Shown: positions 19,370 to 30,770 of the stretch, one piece after another
Layout of the letters: every line of letters starts with the position of its first letter
Position numbering within the stretch: the stretch's first letter is position 1
NCBI RefSeq assembly: GCF_000359125.1
Contig: NZ_CAAF010000056.1
Span: 62,001 to 126,000, forward strand
From: Mesorhizobium sp. STM 4661
Lineage (GTDB): Bacteria; Pseudomonadota; Alphaproteobacteria; Rhizobiales; Rhizobiaceae
DNA length: 64,000 nt
Direction: 5' to 3'
Notes under the pieces: generated by a model
Seen by the model: the letters and a program-made list of their open reading frames with translations, nothing else
Databases searched by the model: none
What the model was told of the DNA's origin: nothing
Position numbers and translations under genes: made by a program

Positions 19370-20238
19370 ATGGAGACCCAACCCATGACCAATCCCGAGC
19401 ACCCCGCCAATCCGTTTTCCCTTCCCGACAACCTGCCACCCCCGGTGGACGATGGCGAGGCCGATGATCTGGCCGGCATGCAAATGCCAAGCGTGACGCT
19501 CCGCACGACCTTCGGCGAACTGGTGGACTTGTCCGCCTTGTCGGGTCGCGTCGTCGTCTATGCCTATCCGATGACCGGGGTTCCCGGGGTCGAATTGCCG
19601 CCGGGTTGGAACGACATTCCCGGTGCGCGCGGATGCACGCCGCAAACCCTGTCGTTTCAGGCCGAAAAGGATGTGTTCGCCGCCTTCGGCGTCACGATCT
19701 ACGGATTGAGCACGCAAACCCCAGAATATCAGAAAGAGCTGTCCGATCGGCTCGGCCTGGCCTTCCCGATCGTGAGCGATGCCGAGTTCAAGCTGACTGA
19801 CGCGCTGCGCCTGCCAACCATGACCGTGGAAGGCATGCGGCTGATCAAGCGGCTGACCCTCGTCATCAAGGACGGGGTGATTGAACACGTCTTCTATCCG
19901 GTGTTCCCGCCGAACAGGTCGGCGGCCGAAGTCGTCGCTTGGCTGCAAGAAAACACCGCTCCGGCGCAAAGGTCGGGCGTGCTGATCTACACCACCCCGG
20001 ACTGTCCCCCACTGCAAGGCCGCGAAGGCGCTCCTGACCGAAAAAGCGCGTTGCGTTCATCGAGCTTGACGTTGAGCGCGATCCGGAAGCGGCGAACGTC
20101 ATGGTCGCCCGCAGCGGCGGCCGCCGGACGGTCCCGCAGATTTTCATTGGCTCAACCCATGTGGGCGGGGGCGACGAACTGCAAGAACTCGAACGGGCCG
20201 GTCGCCTGGACGAACCTCTCGCCGCACGGACGAATTAA
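19370..20238 (+). pseudogene. Peroxiredoxin-glutaredoxin fusion with frameshifts (PrxS-like)
   Basis: Residues 1-200 form a complete peroxiredoxin of the AhpC/TSA type, with peroxidatic Cys in PGARGCTPQ and YPMTGVPGVELPPGW. It would reduce peroxides; PrxS-type enzymes of rhizobia are NifA/RpoN-dependent symbiotic peroxidases. A glutaredoxin domain follows: VLIYTTPDC in frame, then after a +1 shift near 20010 CKAAKALLTEK, and after another near 20045 FIELDVERDPEAANVMV, RRTVPQIFIGS and THVGGGDELQELE up to the stop at 20238. Read literally, the active site CPHC becomes CPPLQ and the ORF runs out of frame to 20371. The peroxiredoxin part could still work. Start may be ATG 19370 or 19385. Confidence 0.8.
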
Positions 20239-20307
20239 TAGGGCAGGCAATCGTTGCTCTGGCCCTTCGCATATCGCGCTCCTCACGCGAACACCAGGAT
20301 ATCGATC

Positions 20308-20981
20308 GTGGACGTATCGCCTCTCCATTCCCTGCTCATGGCCTATGCAGCTTACATCCTGGGCGCCTTGAGCCCAGGCCCAGTAATATGGCGATCATGA
20401 GCACAGCGATGAGCCGCGGCCGTACGGCAGCGTTCGCACTTGCCGCCGGGGTGATCACCATCTCCTGGACCTGGGCGACACTCGCATCGACAGGGCTGGC
20501 CGCATTGCTTCTGACCTATCCTAAAACGCTGTACGCCATCCAGATCGTCGTCGGCGGTTCCTATCTCATCTATCTTGCGGTGATTGCATTGCGGGCGGCC
20601 CTCCAGGGGAAGGACCTGGCGAAGCTGGCCGAAACTCAACCCTCCCGCGCGGAGTTTAGGATGTTCAATCGTCGGGGCGTGCTGATCCATGTGGCAAACC
20701 CCAAAGCCGTCATGGCCTGGGTCGCTACAATCTCTCTCGGGCTTCAGCCGGGGGCTCCAGCCTATAGGCCCTTCGTCATCCTGCTCGGATATGCGGTGTT
20801 GTCTGTCATCATATTCAGCGGATACGCGATCGTTTTCTCCTTTCCGGTCATGTCGAGGCCCTACGCCAACGCGCAACGTTGGATTGACGGTGGACTGGCG
20901 CTGTTTTTCGCAGGCGCCGGTCTCACCTTGGTTCAACGCGCAATCACGGAAGCCGGCGGCTATCTGGCCACCGGGCGGTGA
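20308..20981 (+). pseudogene. LysE-family amino acid exporter with an N-terminal frameshift
   Basis: RhtB/LysE exporters pump amino acids or derivatives out through about six membrane helices. A GTG start at 20308, behind AGGA, encodes VDVSPLHSLLMAYAAYILGA then LSPGP, the hallmark first helix, but the next codons run into a stop at about 20398. Inserting one base at about 20382 restores SNMAIMSTAMSRG and the frame that continues to 20981 with GGSYLIYLAVIALR and HVANPKAVMAWVATISLG. A shortened protein could start at the ATG at 20388, but it would lack helix 1 and the LSPGP motif. Overlaps the upstream glutaredoxin end only loosely; yggS follows after 15 bases. Confidence 0.8.
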
Positions 20982-20996
20982 AGGGGGCAGATCACA

Positions 20997-21797
20997 ATGG
21001 GCACGAACAATCCGCCGCTTTCGCCCGAGGACGTCGAACGATTCGGGCCTGATCCCCTTACCAGCTTCCGCACCAATCTGGCGTCGGTTGAAGAGCGCAT
21101 CACGCTTGCTTGCGCACGGGCCGGCCGCGACCGTGCCTCCGTGCGGTTGCTGCCGATCACCAAGACGGTGCCGGCCCATATCCTGCGATATGCCTTCGAC
21201 GTCGGCATCAGCACCTTCGGCGAGAACAAGATCCAGGAGGCAATGACAAAGTGCGAGGCGCTTCACGATCTCGCCATCGACTGGAGCATCGTCGGACATC
21301 TCCAGACCAACAAGGCCAAATATCTGACCCGCTTCGCGCGTGAGTTTCATGCACTCGACAGCCTGCGGCTCGCCGACCTTCTGAACACGAGGCTGGAGCG
21401 CGAAGATCGCTTCCTCGACGTCTATGTGCAGGTCAACACGTCTGGCGAGGACAGCAAGTTCGGCCTCCATCCGAACGCACTGCTGCCCTTCGTGGAGACC
21501 CTCGATCAGCTTCCCCGTCTCCGGCCATGCGGGTTGATGACACTTGCGCTGTTTTCCTCCGACATGGCCAAGGTGCGGCCTTGCTTCATTCTGCTGCGCC
21601 GGCTGCGGGACAAAGCCGTGAAGCACAACGCCGCGCTCACCGGGCTCTCCATGGGTATGACCGGAGACTTCGAGGAAGCCATCGAGGAAGGCGCCACTGT
21701 CGTGCGCGTCGGTCAGGCCATCTTCGGCAAGCGGCCGACGCCTGACGGCCACTACTGGCCGGGTTTCGCCCCCACCGATCGAGGAATTGAACCATGA
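20997..21797 (+). CDS. YggS-family PLP homeostasis protein
   Basis: The 266-residue product is a fold-III PLP-binding protein without known enzymatic activity, thought to buffer pyridoxal phosphate. The PLP lysine is in LLPITKTVP, and FGENKIQEA, WSIVGHLQTNKAKY, VQVNTSGEDSKFG, CGLMTL, LSMGMTGDFEEAIEEGATVV and VGQAIFG are the family signatures in order. It is about 30 residues longer than E. coli YggS at the N-terminus. It is the one clearly intact gene between a broken lysE and a broken dapA-like gene. Its stop overlaps the next ATG. Confidence 0.88.
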   Translation: MGTNNPPLSPEDVERFGPDPLTSFRTNLASVEERITLACARAGRDRASVRLLPITKTVPAHILRYAFDVGISTFGENKIQEAMTKCEALHDLAIDWSIVGHLQTNKAKYLTRFAREFHALDSLRLADLLNTRLEREDRFLDVYVQVNTSGEDSKFGLHPNALLPFVETLDQLPRLRPCGLMTLALFSSDMAKVRPCFILLRRLRDKAVKHNAALTGLSMGMTGDFEEAIEEGATVVRVGQAIFGKRPTPDGHYWPGFAPTDRGIEP

Positions 21798-22020
21798 TTT
21801 TTCGCAAACGGCCTGTCTGCTTTTCCGATCACCCCCGCCGATCGTTCCGGCCGGGTCGACGTTGACGCGCTACGGAAACTGGTCAGCCGGCTGATCGCGG
21901 CTGAGGTCGATTCCATCGGCCTGCTCGGCAGCACCGGCATTTATGTGTATCTGACTCGCGACGAACGACGCTGCGCACAGCACTACCCAATGACACGCAA
22001 TTGCATCGCGCGTCGACGGT
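21794..22020 (+). pseudogene. DapA-family (dihydrodipicolinate synthase-like) 5' remnant
   Basis: An ATG overlapping the yggS stop starts a frame that shifts within six codons. From 21810, one frame reads GLSAFPITPADRSGRV, ALRKLVSRLIAAEVDSIGLL and GSTGIYVYLTRDER, the N-terminal third of a DHDPS/NAL-family aldolase. The GSTG segment, equivalent to the GTTGE pyruvate-binding loop, is present; the catalytic Tyr and Lys regions are missing, and the sequence decays by about 22020. Confidence 0.75.
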
Positions 22021-22140
22021 CCTGAGGGAGCTCGGCCATCCGCGAAGCCGGATCGCTGCAGGCATTGCGCAATCGTCTGGTTCACGCTGTCAATGTAACG
22101 ACAGCCGGCCCGAAACCAGCCTATGATCTGGAGGAGGACA

Positions 22141-23376
22141 ATGCCTGATGTGTCCGTCCTCAATGTCGCCCTGCATGGAAACAAGATCGGCACGCTCAGG
22201 CTCTTGCAAGGAGACCAGATCTTTGCATTCATCCAGGAATACATCGACGAGGCGCGACGGCCGACCTTAACTCTCTCCTTCAAAGACGATCACGGCGGGC
22301 TCGTCACCGAGCAACCAGCCACGCATATCCAGGTATCGCCCTTCTTCTCAAACCTGTTGCCGGAAGGTCCATTGCGCAAGTACCTGGCAGATCGGGCTGG
22401 CGTGAAGGAGGTGCGCGAGTTTTTCTTGCTGTGGGTGCTGGGGCGCGATCTACCCGGCGCCGTGACCGTCACGCCGACGAATGGAGAGGCCTAGCCGCCC
22501 GCCGATAACGCTGTCGGCGGCGGCAGACAAAAAGACAAGGCACTGCGGTTTCGCTCGCCGGCGTGCAGCTCAAATTCTCAGCCATCAGAAACAAGCGCAA
22601 GAACAGCGGCCTCGTCATTCGGGCCAAGGGCGTCGGCGGCTCCTGGATTGCCAAACTCCCGGCTGAGCGGTTTGATGGCGTCCCCGAGAACGAATTCTCG
22701 ATGATGACGATCGCCTCTCGCCTCGGCATCAATGTTCCTGGAATCGACTTGGTCCATGTCGACTCTCTGGAAGGCCTTTCCGCGGGGCTGAGGCGGCTGC
22801 GGGGGACAAGGCTTTCGCCCTTCGTCGTTTCGATCGAGACGGCGCAAATCTCGTCCACATAGAGGACTTCGCGGAGGTCTTTCGCCGCTATCCCGAACAG
22901 AAGTACGAAAGTGCGAGCTACCGCAACATCGCCACGGTCCTCGGGATCGAAACCAACGAAGAGAGCATCGCCGAATTCATCCGGCGGTTGGTTTATTGCA
23001 CACTGATCGGCAATGCCGACATGCACCTCAAAAACTGGTCGCTGATCTATTACGATCGCAGGACGCCTGCTTTGTCTCCGCCCTACGATCTCATATCGAC
23101 CATCCCCTACATTCCCGATGAAACGGCAGCGCTGAAATTCGCGCGTACGAACAAGGTCAGCGAATTCAACGAAGACGAGCTCCGATACCTGGCAGCAAAA
23201 GCACGCCTGCCTGAGAAGCTGGTTCTCGATTGCGCCTAGGAAACCGTCCAGCGCTTCTCGACGTGTGGAGCGCCGAGAAGAACAACCTATGGCTCGGCAA
23301 AGACGTCATCGCCGTGATCGATCGCAACATCGCGATCGTTCCCCTCGCAAGCAAGGTCTATCGGCTAGCGCGTTGA
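22141..23376 (+). pseudogene. HipA-family kinase, broken by frameshifts and stops
   Basis: HipA toxins are Ser/Thr kinases that phosphorylate tRNA synthetases. The frame from ATG 22141 (GGAGGA just upstream) gives an N-subdomain-1 ending PFFSNLLPEGPLRKYLA and stops at 22494. Later frames continue the protein: GSWIAKLPAERFDGVPENE (ATP-binding region), then FAEVFRRYPEQKYE, then the catalytic LIGNADMHLKNWSLIY and LSPPYDLIST, another stop at about 23238 and KNNLWLGKDVIAVID to the end. Four or more lesions mean no kinase can be made. The preceding frame ends at 22148 overlapping the hipA ATG (ending AYDLEEDN), perhaps the tail of a lost hipB. Confidence 0.85.
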
Positions 23377-23600
23377 TCCCAGAAGATGAAAATGCGGCGA
23401 AAGCGATAGCGGACAAGGAAGGCGTGAGCGCAGCGGTTGTCGGGTATGAATGCGTCGCCAGTGCTTGACGTGAGCGAAGGTGTTATCGATCTTGTGGCGT
23501 TGGCGGTAGAGAACCGGATCGTAGTTATGGTTGTGCTTCGCATGAGCCGGAATCAGGGGGTGATGCCGTGCTGGACGAGGGCATCGCGGAAGCCCGATCA
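23377..23600 (-). pseudogene. IS5-family transposase C-terminal remnant
   Basis: Minus-strand frames give IPAHAKHNHNYDPVLYRQRH then KIDNTFAHVKHWRRIHTR, and after a frameshift RCAHAFLVRYRF and FIFWDQR. This is the C-terminal DDE-domain end (with the YRQRHKIENTFA glutamate region, here Asp) of an IS5-type transposase. The N-terminal two thirds are gone. Confidence 0.7.
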
Positions 23601-23673
23601 AGCTATAGGCACGTTCCGCGAGCAGATGGCGGACTGGCGTCACGTATGTGCTCAGCGTCAGACGCGATTGCAC

Positions 23674-24000
23674 TCAAAACGTCAGCTTGAAGCCGGCCGA
23701 CATGGTGAAGGCATAGAAGTCCATGCCAGCGCCTTTTAAGGTCGTGCTGCTTCGGGCGCCCGTCGGGATGTCGTACACTGTCATATCGCCTTTCGCGCGG
23801 AAGTACTCATCGAAATTGCCGGCTAGGAAGGCTAGCGCGTTCGGTGATTTGATAACCAGCCTTGGCGCCGAGCGAGATGAAGGGAATGGTACGAAAGTCC
23901 TCTTCGTACACCCTGCTCCGCCAGTGATGGTCAATATCGCTTGGGTTAATCGAAAGGCCGCCGCGGAGCAGACCCGAGAGCGTCCAATTGCCGAATTTTG
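23674..24000 (-). pseudogene. Omptin-family outer membrane protease, C-terminal half, frameshifted
   Basis: Omptins are ten-stranded outer membrane proteases with an Asp-His catalytic pair. A - strand frame from about 24000 reads WTLSGLLRGGLSINPSDI, DHHWRSRVYEEDFRTIPFIS and LGAKAGYQITERAS; D-x-H there corresponds to OmpT Asp210-x-His212. After a shift near 23840 it continues NFDEYFRAKGDMTVYDIP and ends KGAGMDFYAFTMSAGFKLTF, closely like the OmpT ending GAGIENYNFITTAGLKYTF. The N-terminal half, with the other catalytic pair, is replaced by a stretch resembling an IS3 transposase (FHILTVVDDWTRD, about 24040-24120). Confidence 0.6.
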
Positions 24001-24359
24001 TGATCGATTCCGCACCAAGGGAAAACGCCCGGAATCAGCAGCGCGCTTTGTGTCCCGCGTCCAATCGTCGACGACAGTGAGGATGTGGAACGATCGAAGA
24101 CCAAGTCGAGCGATCACCACTGCTTAAACTCGGCGGTTCCAGCATCTGCACGGCGGCGGACGGTCAGCTTCTCGCGATAGAACCAGCTTCTCGCGATAGA
24201 ACCGAAGAGCTCCTGTGGCATCTCGTCGCCCGTTCCCACACATTTGCGACGGAGGCGGCGAAAGCCGAGATTTGTCTAACGCGAATATGCCCGCTCTCTA
24301 CGACAACAGCCAAGCATTGCGAGCAGCGCGGAGCCGTGACGAACGACCTTCCAGTCGGC
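24001..24359. other. Decayed stretch with an IS3-like scrap
   Basis: About 24040-24120 on the - strand reads FHILTVVDDWTRD, similar to the first catalytic-Asp segment of IS3 transposases. A 21-base sequence (AACCAGCTTCTCGCGATAGA...) is directly repeated at about 24163-24202. Nothing else is recognised. Confidence 0.4.
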
Positions 24360-26219
24360 TTATTTCTCCTCGGAACTGTCGGCAATGTGGCCGCCGGTCT
24401 GCCGCCGCCACAGGCGGGCATACAGGCCGTCGCGTTTAAGTAGCTCCGAGGGGGAGCCCTCCTCAACGATGCGCCCTTTGTCGAGCACGACGATCCTGTC
24501 CATGCTGGCAATCGTCGACAGGCGGTGGGCAATGGCGATCACCGTCTTGCCCTCCATCATAAGCTCGAGTTTTTCTTGGACCGCCGCCTCGGCTTCACTG
24601 TCCAGGGCAGAAGTCGCCTCGTCTAGAAGGAGGATTGGCGCGTCCTTAAGCAGCACCCGAGCGATCGCGACCCGCTGACGCTGGCCGCCAGAAAGCTTCA
24701 CCCCGCGGTCACCGACGAAAGCATCGTAGCCGGTGCGGTTTTCGCTGTCCTTGAGATCGGCCACGAAACCGTCCGCATCGGCCAGCATTGCGGCGCGTTC
24801 GACCTCCTCCGGCGAGGCATCCGGCCGGCCGTAACGGATATTGTCCCCGACAGAGCGATGGAGCAACGAGACATCCTGGGTCACGACCCCGATATTCTGA
24901 CGCAGGCTTGCCTGCGTCACCGAACGGATATCCTGGCCGTCGACGACGATTGCGCCATCGTTTACGTCGAAGAACCGCAGAAGCAGGCTGACAAGCGTTG
25001 ACTTGCCGGCCCCCGACATGCCGACGAGCCCGACCTTCTCGCCGGCGCGGACCCTGAGCGATAGATTCTCGATTACCCCTTTTCCTTGCCGGTATTCGAA
25101 CCGGATATCCCTGAACTCGACCGTGCCGGCGACAACGGCCAGCGGCCTGGCTCCGGAGACATCGGTTACCGTTGGAGGCGTGGTGATGACCGGCATCGCG
25201 TCGCGTATCGTGCCCACAGCCTGGAATATCTGCTGTCCTAGCTGGAGAAAGGCCAGGGAGTTGGCATTGAGCCGCTGAACGAGTGCGATTGAAGCAACAA
25301 ATTGGCCGGTGGTGACAAAACCGGCCACGAGTCCCCAAAGCCCGACGGCGATGTTGGTCAGCGAAAGAAGGACGTTCAGCAGGACGACGCCGGTGTCGGT
25401 TGTTAACTGGATGCGCCGCTCAAGCTGTTGCGTCTCGATGGAATCTCCCATGATGGTGCGCATTGCGTCCGCCTCGCTGTCTTCGGCCGCAAACAGCTTG
25501 ACCACGTGGATGTTGCTGTAGAGGTCGGTCATGGCGCCGACGACGAGGCTGCGCGCGCGGGCAGAGTGGCGGGACCGCACGGCAAAATATGGCACTGCCA
25601 CAACCGCGACAGCGACGTTCGCCACGATCCAAAAAAAGACCGGAAGCGCCAGCGGCCAGGACAGCGTGGCAAGCAGCGAAAGCGAACCGAGAAACTGCAC
25701 GAGAAAATACGGTATGCTGGAAGACGCTACGACGATCTGCTGCTGCACGGCGGAGGCGAGTTGCGAAATGCGCGACGCCACCTGGCCGGCGAAGAGATCG
25801 TGGAAGAATGCAAGGTCCTGACGTTCGACCGCCTTGTAGCCATGCCATTGCATAGCCGCGGGCATGCATACGGACACTGCCTGGGAACCCAATGTCTTGG
25901 CGATGAACATCAGCAGCGGTTGCGCGGGGAACATCAGCAGGCCGAGGAACGTGAGCATAGGCCAAGCTTCCTCAAGGAAAACCGCCGCACCATTCGTGCT
26001 CACCCCGTCCACAATGATATACATGCCCCAGATCACCGCGAGGTTGATTCCCTCGACCGCCATCATGAAGACGGCGATGGCCGCCAGCGCGCCACGGAAC
26101 ATGCGTGCGAAATGCAGAAGCAGGGCAAACGGACCTGTTGCCGGTAAAGGCGCGTAGGGGATATCCAGCGGGCGGATAAGCGTCTCAAAGGGACGATAGA
26201 TGAAATGCAAAGGCGACAT
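24360..26219 (-). CDS. ABC transporter, fused permease and ATPase
   Basis: A 619-residue half-transporter of the exporter type, acting as a dimer in the inner membrane. Six membrane helices span about residues 30-330 (for example LLHFARMFRGALAAIAVFMM, MLTFLGLLMFPAQPLLMFI, PVFFWIVANVAVAVVAVP). The nucleotide-binding domain follows: Walker A GMSGAGKST, Q-loop VTQDV, signature LSGGQRQRVAIARV, Walker B ILLLDEATSALD and the switch His in IAHRLST. Such proteins export lipids, peptides or drugs; the substrate cannot be told. The N-terminal YRPFETLIRPLDIPYAPLP resembles a subfamily common in Rhizobiales. It stands alone between decayed regions. No strong ribosome site precedes the ATG. Confidence 0.9.
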   Translation of the reverse strand: MSPLHFIYRPFETLIRPLDIPYAPLPATGPFALLLHFARMFRGALAAIAVFMMAVEGINLAVIWGMYIIVDGVSTNGAAVFLEEAWPMLTFLGLLMFPAQPLLMFIAKTLGSQAVSVCMPAAMQWHGYKAVERQDLAFFHDLFAGQVASRISQLASAVQQQIVVASSSIPYFLVQFLGSLSLLATLSWPLALPVFFWIVANVAVAVVAVPYFAVRSRHSARARSLVVGAMTDLYSNIHVVKLFAAEDSEADAMRTIMGDSIETQQLERRIQLTTDTGVVLLNVLLSLTNIAVGLWGLVAGFVTTGQFVASIALVQRLNANSLAFLQLGQQIFQAVGTIRDAMPVITTPPTVTDVSGARPLAVVAGTVEFRDIRFEYRQGKGVIENLSLRVRAGEKVGLVGMSGAGKSTLVSLLLRFFDVNDGAIVVDGQDIRSVTQASLRQNIGVVTQDVSLLHRSVGDNIRYGRPDASPEEVERAAMLADADGFVADLKDSENRTGYDAFVGDRGVKLSGGQRQRVAIARVLLKDAPILLLDEATSALDSEAEAAVQEKLELMMEGKTVIAIAHRLSTIASMDRIVVLDKGRIVEEGSPSELLKRDGLYARLWRRQTGGHIADSSEEK

Positions 26220-26799
26220 GGCGGGTCAAACCGGCTGATCAGAAGAATGGGTGCGGCGCATCGGAGGAGTGCGAGAGCGCTCGCGCCCCCTGAACTGCCA
26301 AGCGCACGTTCCTCGTCCACACACAATGCGTTCCTGGCGCGCTTCGAGCGGACCACGCAAGGCTGAGGGGCGCACTTGAATGTACATGCGCGCTGTGGCC
26401 AGGTTCGAGAGCTGCATAGGGTGGCCTCGTAGTGCTGGTGGACGGCTTTGCTGAAGGAGGCGCGATCTACGAGGAGGCGCCGCGGCTGGCTATAGCGGTC
26501 CAGCTCCCCAGGTGTGGCTGGGTTCATCGTCCTGTTCTGGCCGTCTCATCGCGGGCATCGAGCACGCTCCTGGTTGATTTCTCAATCCTCCCCGACGCCC
26601 TGCCGACGTCTCACTTACGAGATCAAAGCAATTTGCGTGCCGGATTTGCGCTCCGTTTCGTTCAACCGCTTGCTCGCCAGCCGGTGCCTGGCTGTACGGC
26701 CAGCGGGTGGGGCTCTGACATTCTTGTTCAGTTTCGGACACAGGAAGGTCGCCATAGACACTATCGGGAAGACCGAATAGAGCCTCGAGCATGTAATCG
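26220..26799. other. Gene-free stretch upstream of the ABC transporter
   Basis: Overlapping ORFs on both strands are without recognisable products. Parts close to 26800 may belong to the decayed Tn3 transposase described next. Confidence 0.4.
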
Positions 26800-27034
26800 T
26801 CGCACCCGGTTGGGCCAGCGCCTTGTAGCTCGGGCGCTGCACGCTCGCCCGCGCAAAGCGGCGCAGGATCGATTCCGCATCGGCCGTGCGGTGCTGCAGG
26901 GCCGCCGCATATTTGATCAACTCGTCATACTGCTGCTCGATGAGGTTCCAGCCGATCGCCCGTGTCAGGATCGGCAGAAGGTTCGGGAGATCGCGCGCCA
27001 TTTCGGTGTCGGGCACCCAGCACTTCATCGGCAA
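26800..27034 (-). pseudogene. Tn3-family transposase (TnpA) fragment
   Basis: The - strand frame reads RDLPNLLPILTRAIGWNLI, EQQYDELIKYAAAL, ILRRFARASVQRPSYKALAQ. These match the C-terminal DDE-domain region of Tn3 transposases (RDLxxLLxxLxRxIDWDLI-xQQYDExVKYAxAL, ILRRFxRxNxxHPTYxAL). The remaining roughly 900 residues of TnpA are absent and the frame is lost on both sides. Confidence 0.75.
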
Positions 27035-27571
27035 GAGAACGGGCGACGGTTCCGGCCACGGTCGCCAACCATCTGGTGGCGCACCGCGACGGTCCGGCTC
27101 TTATGCTACGGCGAACTGGGGAGCACATGCGCCCCCTGCCATGACGCACGCATCCAGAAGGAAGAGGTGAGGTTACGCGAACGGGTGTGATGGAGTGGGA
27201 GGCGCATCGCGTCCGACCATCCGTGGAATCGGCAGCCTTGATTAACGTCTGCGACGTCTGACCAAAGCCATCCATGGCGGAGTGCTCTCGCTGAGGTTAA
27301 AGGCAGCCTCTTCGGCCTCGTACCGGGTCAGCCCGGTGAGCGGCCGACCGTATCTCTCGGCGGGAAGCCCTGTCAGGCTATCGATCACACACCACAGCCC
27401 TGATTCCGACGGCAACGGAAGGCGAAGGCGGCTTACGCGCAGCCGAGTCGAATGAAGGGCGCCTCGTGCTCCCTTTTGCGGTCGGCCCGACGGTCCACTC
27501 TTGTCAACCTGACATACACCCAAGGTCAATGTGACTTGGGGTTGTCCGAGCTGTCGGAGATGCGACGTTAA
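27035..27571. other. Gene-free stretch
   Basis: No gene is supported. The right end precedes a NifA-type site. Confidence 0.4.
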
Positions 27572-27587
27572 TGTCGGTCATCCGACA
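27572..27587 (+). promoter_or_regulatory. NifA upstream activator sequence
   Basis: TGTCGGTCATCCGACA is a perfect TGT-N10-ACA site, with dyad symmetry extending to TGTCGG/CCGACA. It lies about 45 bases upstream of the -24 element at 27630, closer than the usual 80-150 bases. Confidence 0.65.
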
Positions 27588-27629
27588 CAGCCGGTCCGAT
27601 CGATCGCCTTGATCTAAAGGCATTTCCTT

Positions 27630-27645
27630 TGGCGCACATATTGCA
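27630..27645 (+). promoter_or_regulatory. Sigma-54 (RpoN) promoter
   Basis: TGGCGCACATATTGCA has GG-N10-GC and a perfect TTGCA -12 element. It faces the S9 peptidase gene, whose ATG is 360 bases downstream, and lies just below a NifA site; together they suggest nitrogen-fixation-linked expression. Confidence 0.65.
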
Positions 27646-28005
27646 TCGTTCATCCGGACACGGATCAACGGACTGACGACAGCCATGCAGAGAATGTCGA
27701 TAGCCAACGCTTTGTGCCGGGCCAAATTCCGGCCCTTCCAGGTGTGATTGCAAGCGTCATGGGGCTTTGAACATTCCCTCATTGTGGACATGGAAAATAC
27801 CCTGCTGGCTCGGATGCCAACTCTTCAGTCTGGTTCACTCGGCCAGTTCCTGGATCCGCGTAGGGCGCACGGGTCATGGTGACTGCCGTCTTGGCTGCAC
27901 CCGCGTGCTGACTGCTTCGAGCAACGCTCAACGCTGCTGCATGCCGGCGATGAAAAGCCAGACTCCAACAATGCGTCTTCCGAAAACCGAAAGAGGTGAA
28001 CAGAT
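27646..28005 (+). other. Leader before the S9 peptidase
   Basis: About 360 bases from the putative sigma-54 start site to the peptidase gene. A 20-codon ORF starts at the ATG near 27684 (MQRMSIANALCRAKFRPFQV) without a good ribosome site. No other gene is seen. Confidence 0.4.
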
Positions 28006-30342
<2,337 letters not shown>

Positions 30343-30770
30343 TGGCTTGGGCAGCTTCTGCCTGTGGCAATCCTCGCGCCCGTTTGTTGGCTTGATCGAG
30401 GCGGCGAGCGAGCGGAGAACCGCTCGGACGAGGCCTGTGCCGATTCCTGCGCAACGGGCCTTCGCAAGACGGAAACAGGAGCGATTCCGACGCTCGACGG
30501 CCCCCGGAAGCGGGACGGAAGCGGGGGTGGGCGGCGAGTTGCGACCGGAAGGGCCGCCGTTCAGGCGGACTGCATCCGAAGGGCCGAAACGAAGAGAAGG
30601 AGCCGAAGCGACAGCGAAGGGTTGCGGGACGCCGCGGCGGGCCTAGAAGGGAGTGCCGCCTTACCCTGCGCCGCCGGGAGGCACAACAGAGAAGAGATGC
30701 GCCGACCTGCGACCCATGCCGACGCAGGTTCGGTCTGCCAAGCCAACGTAGGGCATGTGACGTTGAACTG
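30343..30770. other. GC-rich intergenic stretch, no gene
   Basis: The 428 bases between the convergent peptidase and noeJ genes are purine-rich, with repeated GCCG/GGAAGC runs. All long frames through it look like compositional artefacts. No clean terminator was found. Confidence 0.45.

Noticed and set aside
20352..21752. 466-codon - strand ORF opposite lysE and yggS
   Set aside because: Antisense of real genes; no family resemblance.
26432..27190. 252-codon + strand ORF
   Set aside because: It is antisense to the Tn3 transposase fragment and has no protein-like pattern.
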